Source: JAHEJB01 sp041748175 (GTDB lineage: Bacteria; Bacteroidota; Rhodothermia; Rhodothermales; Rubricoccaceae). Taken from it: a stretch of DNA of 18,055 nt. Under the pieces are notes generated by a model. It was not told the DNA's origin and made no database searches. It saw nothing but the letters and a program-made list of their open reading frames with translations. Below are positions 13,640 through 18,055 of the stretch, piece after piece. Numbering within the stretch: the first letter of the stretch is position 1; each line of letters opens with the position of its first letter. The stretch covers positions 1 to 18,055 of the forward strand of contig JBGTDU010000004.1 in assembly GCA_041748175.1 (NCBI GenBank), written 5' to 3'. The position numbers were made by a program, and so were the translations under genes.

Positions 13640-15607
13640 CTACTCTACATCCCGCTTCACCACCAACCTCGCGAAGTAGGCAATCAGCCCAACGAACAGC
13701 GCGAACGCCAACCACGGCGCGAGCGCACCGGCCCACTCGTAGCCAATCGTCCACGGAGTCTGCCCGCGCGATACGGCGTAACCCGCAGCTCCGGCGATCA
13801 CCACGCCGATAAGCCCCTCGCCGCCGACCAGCCCTGAGCCGAACAGGATGCCCCGGTCGCGACGGCCTGTCTTCTCCTCCTCGGATGCGGCGCGGCGTTT
13901 GAGCGTGAGGCGCAGCAACCCGCCGAGGAAGACCGGAAACATGGTGGAGACCGGCAGATAAACCCCAACCGCGAACGGCAGCGACGGGATGCGGAAGATC
14001 TCGGCTACGACTGCAATACCTGCACCGATGGCAACTAATACCCATGGCAGCGATTGCGACAAGACGCCGTCGATGACTAGTTGCATGAGTGTGGCCTGGG
14101 GCGCGGGTAGTTCCTCGCCGCCGAATCCATACGCTTTGCCTAGCAACAGCACAGTGAGAGCCACAAATGCAGCGGAGGTAAGCACACCGGCCAATTCACC
14201 AACCTGCTGCCTTCGCGGTGTTCCACCAAGCAAGAACCCCGTTTTCAAGTCCTGCGAGGTATCGCCGGCGATAGAGGCTGCGATGGCCACAACTGCGCCA
14301 ACCGTCAGCGCCGCAACCTTGCCTGCGTCATCCGTCCAGCCGAGGAGAAGGAAGACGGAGGCCGTGCCGAGCAACGTGGCAATCGTCATCCCGCTGGTTG
14401 GGTTCGACGTTACGCCGACAAGGCCGACAATCCTCGAACTGACCGTCACAAAGAAAAACGCGAAGACGATGACCAGCAGCGCGGCGAGTGCGCGGCCTAG
14501 CGGCACATCGATGGTGCTGAACGCTTGCGGCACGAGCGTGAGGACTACAAAAACCACAACGACACCGATACCGACGATTCGGAGCGAAAGATCTTGCTCC
14601 GTGCGCGGGATTGCGGGCTGGTCTTCGTCGGACCCGATGCGTTCGCGGATCTGCTTCGCGCCGATCCGGAAACTCTCAATCATCGTTGGGATGCTCTTGA
14701 TCAGCGTGATCAATCCCCCCGCCGCCACGGCACCCGCGCCGATGTAGCGGACGTAGCGCGTCCAGATCTCAGGCGCGGACATCTCCGAAATCGTCTTCAC
14801 CGTCTCGGGGAAAAGCGGATCAACCCGCCCTTCGCCCCACGTCGCGATGATGGGAATAATGACGAGCCACGAAAGCAAACCGCCGCCGACCATGATCGTG
14901 GCAATCCGAGGCCCGAGGATGTATCCCACGCCAAAGAGCGCGGCGCTCACGTCGCTGCCAAGCTGGCCCTTCTTGAGAAACGGAATTTGGACTTCAAGCT
15001 CATCCGGGACGGCGCGAAGCCAGCCTGTCAAGCCCTTCAAGACTGCGCCCACGCCCAGTCCGAGGAAGACGTTTTTTGCCCCGGCGCCGCCCGTCTCGCT
15101 GGCCTTGAGCACCTCTGCGCAGGCCGTTCCTTCGGGGTAGGGGAGATTCGGATGCTCCTTGACGATGAGGTAGCGTCGCAGCGGGATCATGAACAACACT
15201 CCGAGCAATCCGCCGCACATCGCCAGAAGCGTGATCTGAACCACGTTCGTGTCGAAGCCCCAGAGGAACAGCGCCGGTAGCGTAAAGATGACGCCGCTCG
15301 CCACTGAGCTCGACGCCGAGCCCACTGTCTGCGACATGTTGGCTTCGAGGATGGTGCTCCCAACGCCCGCCGCTCTCAGCGCGCGGAACAGGGCGACTGT
15401 CATCACGGCCACCGGGATGGATGTCGAGATCGTCAGTCCGGCGCGAAGGCCGAGGTAAGCGTTGGCCGCTCCAAACAGAATCCCAAATATGATTCCCGCG
15501 ATCAGCGCCTTGAGCGTGGCCTCAGCGGGAGACTCAGCGGCCGAGACGTAGGGCTCGGGGATCGCGCCTTCGTCTTTGGTTAGCGGCGAGGAAGGCGTTT
15601 CGGTCAC
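13640..15607 (-). CDS. OPT-family oligopeptide transporter
   Basis: A 655-residue polytopic inner-membrane protein of the OPT (oligopeptide transporter) superfamily, which imports peptides or peptide/metal complexes using the proton gradient. The N-terminal signature LFGAANAYLGLRAGLTIS (about 42-59) and VGSASSSVASGVIFTLPALF are typical, as are RRYLIVKEHPNLPYPEGTAC (about 145-164, cut here at 20 residues) and GDTSQDLKTGFLLGGTPRRQ. About 14-16 hydrophobic segments are visible. The start is a GTG at 15607; no good ribosome-binding site is seen. The gene stands alone, convergent with the PIN toxin. A decayed copy of its last 25-30 codons lies 1.2 kb away at 12394-12475. The exact substrate cannot be told. 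Confidence 0.93.
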   Translation of the reverse strand: MTETPSSPLTKDEGAIPEPYVSAAESPAEATLKALIAGIIFGILFGAANAYLGLRAGLTISTSIPVAVMTVALFRALRAAGVGSTILEANMSQTVGSASSSVASGVIFTLPALFLWGFDTNVVQITLLAMCGGLLGVLFMIPLRRYLIVKEHPNLPYPEGTACAEVLKASETGGAGAKNVFLGLGVGAVLKGLTGWLRAVPDELEVQIPFLKKGQLGSDVSAALFGVGYILGPRIATIMVGGGLLSWLVIIPIIATWGEGRVDPLFPETVKTISEMSAPEIWTRYVRYIGAGAVAAGGLITLIKSIPTMIESFRIGAKQIRERIGSDEDQPAIPRTEQDLSLRIVGIGVVVVFVVLTLVPQAFSTIDVPLGRALAALLVIVFAFFFVTVSSRIVGLVGVTSNPTSGMTIATLLGTASVFLLLGWTDDAGKVAALTVGAVVAIAASIAGDTSQDLKTGFLLGGTPRRQQVGELAGVLTSAAFVALTVLLLGKAYGFGGEELPAPQATLMQLVIDGVLSQSLPWVLVAIGAGIAVVAEIFRIPSLPFAVGVYLPVSTMFPVFLGGLLRLTLKRRAASEEEKTGRRDRGILFGSGLVGGEGLIGVVIAGAAGYAVSRGQTPWTIGYEWAGALAPWLAFALFVGLIAYFARLVVKRDVE

Positions 15608-15770
15608 GTGGCTCGGGTGAGATCGGCGGTTCGGAGTGGCCGAAGTTAGGCATGTGCGGCCAAACCACGTAATCCCGCCTTCTCCTCAGACAGGACTCGC
15701 CGTGTCCCTACGACAGTACGGCAAGAGCGCTAGAGCACCACCGCCTATCCCTTCTCCGCGATCTGCGCTT

Positions 15771-16121
15771 TCATTCGGAACGATCCGAATCCGTCGAAAG
15801 AAGAGGCTCCAGTTCTCTCAGCAATTCGGGCACGTCTATTTCTACGGTCGTCCATACCATTTCGAGATCGATATCGTCGTATCCGTGGATCAAACGATCT
15901 CACATTCTGGCTATCAGGCTCCACGGCACGTCGGGATGGTCTTGTCGGAAGGTCTCGGATAGACGCTTCACTGCCTCGCCTAACACAAGAAGCTGATGCA
16001 GAATAGCCGACTGAACCAGAATATCATCCTCCAAAGAGCCCGCATCTGTTTGGGCCGCGAACTCAATTATTAGCCGCGCTGCGCCCACCACATCGAGAAG
16101 CGTGGCTTGATCGGACTTCAT
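15771..16121 (-). pseudogene. hepT: HepT-like HEPN ribonuclease toxin, interrupted by TGA at the catalytic Arg codon
   Basis: From the ATG at 16121 the frame gives 73 residues of a HepT protein (SAILHQLLVLGEAVKRLSET, then FRQDHPDVPWSLIARM), then a TGA at 15900-15902. Beyond it the same frame continues DRLIHGYDDIDLEMVWTTVE to a natural stop at 15771. HepT toxins have an R-x4-H-x-Y active site in MRDRLIHGYD-type sequence; the TGA occupies exactly the Arg position (codon 74), and CGA to TGA is a single transition. The total length of 116 codons matches HepT. The N-terminal fragment cannot contain the active site. The gene overlaps mntA by 4 bases (ATGA). Confidence 0.85.
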
Positions 16122-16441
16122 AGCGCGGCGGGAAGCAGCGGTCTTGCCGTCGATAGGATCGCCCGCCGCCTGATCGGATTGCGGCTTCTTTCGACGGCAC
16201 GGCGCGTCAAGACATCCACATTGCGACCTAAAAGCGCCTCAAGCTCTTCCTGCATCTTCGACTGGTCGAGCAGGCTCCACCGAGCATCGGCGGCAAATGA
16301 AAGCAGGAGGTCGACGTCGCTATCTACAGGAAAATCCTCTCGGAGAGCTGAGCCGAACAGCTCCATTCCGACGACCTTCCAGCGTTCAGCGAACATCTGG
16401 AGACTTCTTTTCTGTTCCGTGCTGAGCGTAAACGAACTCAT
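16118..16441 (-). CDS. mntA: MntA-like nucleotidyltransferase antitoxin
   Basis: A 107-residue minimal nucleotidyltransferase. GMELFGSALREDFPVDSDVD (25-44) contains Gly30-Ser31 and Asp42-x-Asp44, the GSx10DxD metal/nucleotide site. In characterised HepT/MntA systems this enzyme silences the HEPN toxin by transferring AMP units to the Tyr of its R-x4-H-x-Y motif. The frame is complete with all visible active residues. It is upstream of and overlaps the HepT pseudogene, so it now has no intact cognate toxin here. The ATG at 16441 was chosen as the only sensible start; no strong ribosome-binding site is seen. Confidence 0.9.
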   Translation of the reverse strand: MSSFTLSTEQKRSLQMFAERWKVVGMELFGSALREDFPVDSDVDLLLSFAADARWSLLDQSKMQEELEALLGRNVDVLTRRAVERSRNPIRRRAILSTARPLLPAAL

Positions 16442-16493
16442 CTGTGCGGGCGGTTAGTTCCTTGTAACGAACAATCTAATGTCCTGTTGCTGC

Positions 16494-17891
16494 TCACAAC
16501 ACCACCGTCGCACCCCGTTCCGGAATCTGAACGTCCGTATATCCGGCCGTGTTCATCGCGCCGCGCAGCATCTCCTGCCGATCCAAATCGCCATGCACGA
16601 GGAAGATGGTTTGCAGACGTTCACGGTCGAGTTTGGACGTGAAATCCAGGATGCCGGATTCGTCGGCGTGGGCGGAGAAGTAGTTCATCACGACCACCTC
16701 GGCCCGCAGCTTATGCGACTCGCCGAAAATCCTGATCTCGGGTCGCTTCTCGACGATTCGGCGGCCCAACGTGTTCTCACCCTGATAGCCCACGATCATT
16801 ACCGTGTTTTTTGGATCCTCGACGTTGTTTCGTAGATGGTGGAGGATGCGCCCGGCTTCGGCCATCCCGCTCGCCGAGATGATCACCATGGGCGTTTTCA
16901 ACGTGTTGAGTTCCTTCGAGCGCGCTACATCGCGCACGTATTCGAGGCGCTCAAAACCGAACGGGTTCGGATCGGTGAGCATGTAGTCGAGCAGTTCGCG
17001 GTCGTAGCACTCGGGGTGCGCCTGAAACACGCCCGTCACATTTACCGCCAGCGGACTATCGACGAATACAGGAATTTTTGGAATGCGGTCCTCGTTCCAA
17101 AGCTGATCGAGGGTGTGCACCAGCTCTTGCGTCCGACCGACGGCGAAGGCTGGGATGATCACCTTTCCGCCACGCGCGGACGTTCGTGTGATCACCTCTG
17201 CAAGCTTCTCTTTCGCCTTTCCAATCGGTTCGTGCGTCTTCCCGCCGTAGGTGGATTCGCAAATGAGCCAATCCACATCGAGCATTTTCGCAGGGTCGTT
17301 CAGGATCGGCCGATTTGGGTTTCCGATGTCGCCCGTAAATCCCAGTCGCTTCTCCTTCCCACCTTCCGTTACTGTGAGCGTCATCGTGGCCGAGCCCAGA
17401 ATGTGCCCGGCATCGCGATAGCGAACCTCGAGGCCGTCGCAGGGCGCGAAGGGATAGTCGTAGGGCATCGCGACGAACTGCTTGAGTACGCCCTCGGCAT
17501 CCTCCATTCCATAGAGCGGCTCAACCTCCGGCTCGTTCTTTTTGCGCTTCTTGCGGTTGAAATACTCTGCGTCTTTCTCCTGGATGTAGGCGCTGTCGCG
17601 CAGCATCAATGCGCAAAGGTCGTACGTGGCGTGCGTGCAATAGACGGTTCCTCGAAAGCCATCGCGATACAACCTCGGCAACAGCCCGGAATGGTCGATG
17701 TGCGCGTGCGAAAGCAGAACGAAGTCGATCTCGCGGGGATCGGCGGCGAACTCGGAGTTCAGTCGCTTGGCATCCTCGCGGCGGCCCTGATACAGACCGC
17801 AGTCGAGCAGCATCTTTTTGCCGTTGTCGAGTTCGAGGAGATGCTGCGAGCCAGTTACCGTTTGGGCGGCGCCCCAGAAGGTGAGTTTCAT
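16494..17891 (-). CDS. beta-CASP metallo-beta-lactamase-fold ribonuclease/hydrolase
   Basis: A 465-residue protein of the YSH1/CPSF-like beta-CASP group (exonuclease of the beta-lactamase fold involved in RNA processing). MKLTFWGAAQTVTGSQHLLE opens the fold. SHAHIDHSG (61-69) supplies the HxHxDH zinc ligands, followed by DAGHILGSA, GFTGDIG and the beta-CASP segments ESTYGG, IIPAFAVGRTQEL and ISASGMAEAGRILHHL. NYFSAHADESGILDF and LVHGDLDRQEML form the C-terminal RMMBL region. All metal-binding motifs are present and the length is normal. It is cytoplasmic, with no signal peptide, and stands as a single gene. The exact RNA substrate is unknown. The ATG at 17891 begins exactly at the fold's first strand. 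Confidence 0.93.
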   Translation of the reverse strand: MKLTFWGAAQTVTGSQHLLELDNGKKMLLDCGLYQGRREDAKRLNSEFAADPREIDFVLLSHAHIDHSGLLPRLYRDGFRGTVYCTHATYDLCALMLRDSAYIQEKDAEYFNRKKRKKNEPEVEPLYGMEDAEGVLKQFVAMPYDYPFAPCDGLEVRYRDAGHILGSATMTLTVTEGGKEKRLGFTGDIGNPNRPILNDPAKMLDVDWLICESTYGGKTHEPIGKAKEKLAEVITRTSARGGKVIIPAFAVGRTQELVHTLDQLWNEDRIPKIPVFVDSPLAVNVTGVFQAHPECYDRELLDYMLTDPNPFGFERLEYVRDVARSKELNTLKTPMVIISASGMAEAGRILHHLRNNVEDPKNTVMIVGYQGENTLGRRIVEKRPEIRIFGESHKLRAEVVVMNYFSAHADESGILDFTSKLDRERLQTIFLVHGDLDRQEMLRGAMNTAGYTDVQIPERGATVVL

Positions 17892-17920
17892 GTAAGAGTA
17901 GTTCAGTCTTCTCCAAACTA

Positions 17921-18055
17921 GGGCCTGTTAACACTTTTCTCGACGGGCCATTGCGGGCCATTCTGGTCCGTTTCAGCGTTGCGCTCGTCATCCGGGACCC
18001 CGCCCCGAACTCCTCGCGCGTCTTGAAACGGCCTCAGAATGACCTCGCACTGACC
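17921..18055. repeat. repeat-rich intergenic end, possible insertion-sequence terminus
   Basis: GGGCCTGTTAACACTTTT (17921-17938) resembles the terminal inverted repeats of several IS families. GGGCCATT is then repeated at 17945-17952 and 17955-17962. CCGTTTCA (17968-17975) is the exact reverse complement of TGAAACGG (18024-18031), and GTCAT/ATGAC (17987-17991 and 18039-18043) add to the symmetry. No transposase start is visible before the window ends, so it could equally be a dispersed palindromic repeat. Confidence 0.3.

Noticed and set aside
15608..15770. Searched for a further gene or regulatory RNA between the OPT start and the HepT remnant
   Set aside because: 163 bases without a credible frame, hairpin-plus-U-tract or recognised motif; presumably the OPT promoter region.
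850..16121. Idea that the in-frame stops in the two toxins reflect a reassigned stop codon
   Set aside because: One is TAA and the other TGA, and both triplets end other intact genes in the window at the expected place.
16836..17921. Long plus-strand open frame of 361 codons
   Set aside because: It is the antisense shadow of the beta-CASP nuclease gene, whose metal-binding motifs are unambiguous on the minus strand. The same holds for the long plus-strand frames opposite typA, accC, btuB and the OPT gene.

Overview
This window looks like bacterial chromosome, roughly 55-60% GC by impression (not computed). Three features point to the Bacteroidota/Rhodothermota side of the tree: a surface lipoprotein with an acidic/serine stretch right after the lipobox Cys, a BtuB plus propeller-lipoprotein pair, and possible TAnnTTTG-type promoter elements. 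The assignment is an inference. No rRNA or tRNA gene and no CRISPR array was seen.

Layout. 1-1200: an unidentified 3' gene end, a C-terminally short HNH protein, and a HigBA-like toxin-antitoxin (TA) pair whose toxin is split by an in-frame TAA. 1204-5830 (all minus strand): biotin carboxylase, a REP-like palindrome, an unnamed TerB-like/PH-like protein, and typA with a terminator-like hairpin in its leader. 5929-6508 (plus): a complete MazEF-type module with a palindromic operator. 6509-10066 (minus): a vitamin B12 uptake unit, consisting of a cobalamin riboswitch, an intrinsic terminator, a BtuB-like TonB-dependent receptor, a BtuG-like propeller lipoprotein and a Bfd-like [2Fe-2S] protein. 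10126-12377 (plus): a type II restriction-modification pair. 12394-12475 (minus): a degraded copy of the 3' end of an OPT transporter. 12564-13622 (plus): an orphan DUF433 protein and an antitoxin/PIN toxin pair. 13640-15607 (minus): the intact OPT transporter. 15771-16441 (minus): a MntA/HepT pair whose HepT is cut by an in-frame TGA. 16494-17891 (minus): a beta-CASP metallo-beta-lactamase ribonuclease. 17921-18055: a repeat or possible IS edge.

How it works together. Housekeeping genes (accC, typA, OPT, beta-CASP nuclease) are interleaved with small mobile defence/addiction modules. The B12 unit is the best integrated set: the riboswitch and terminator should shut off the receptor, lipoprotein and ferredoxin when cobalamin is plentiful. 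The most unusual observation is that this riboswitch carries an 86-nt loop on helix P5, largely filled by an inverted repeat of GATTTCGG units, where a short loop of about 6-7 nt is normal. That loop is the one that forms the L5-L13 kissing contact in characterised cobalamin riboswitches. A second pattern is that two independent TA loci have lost only their toxin, each by one premature stop (TAA in HigB, TGA at the catalytic Arg codon of HepT), while both antitoxin frames are intact.
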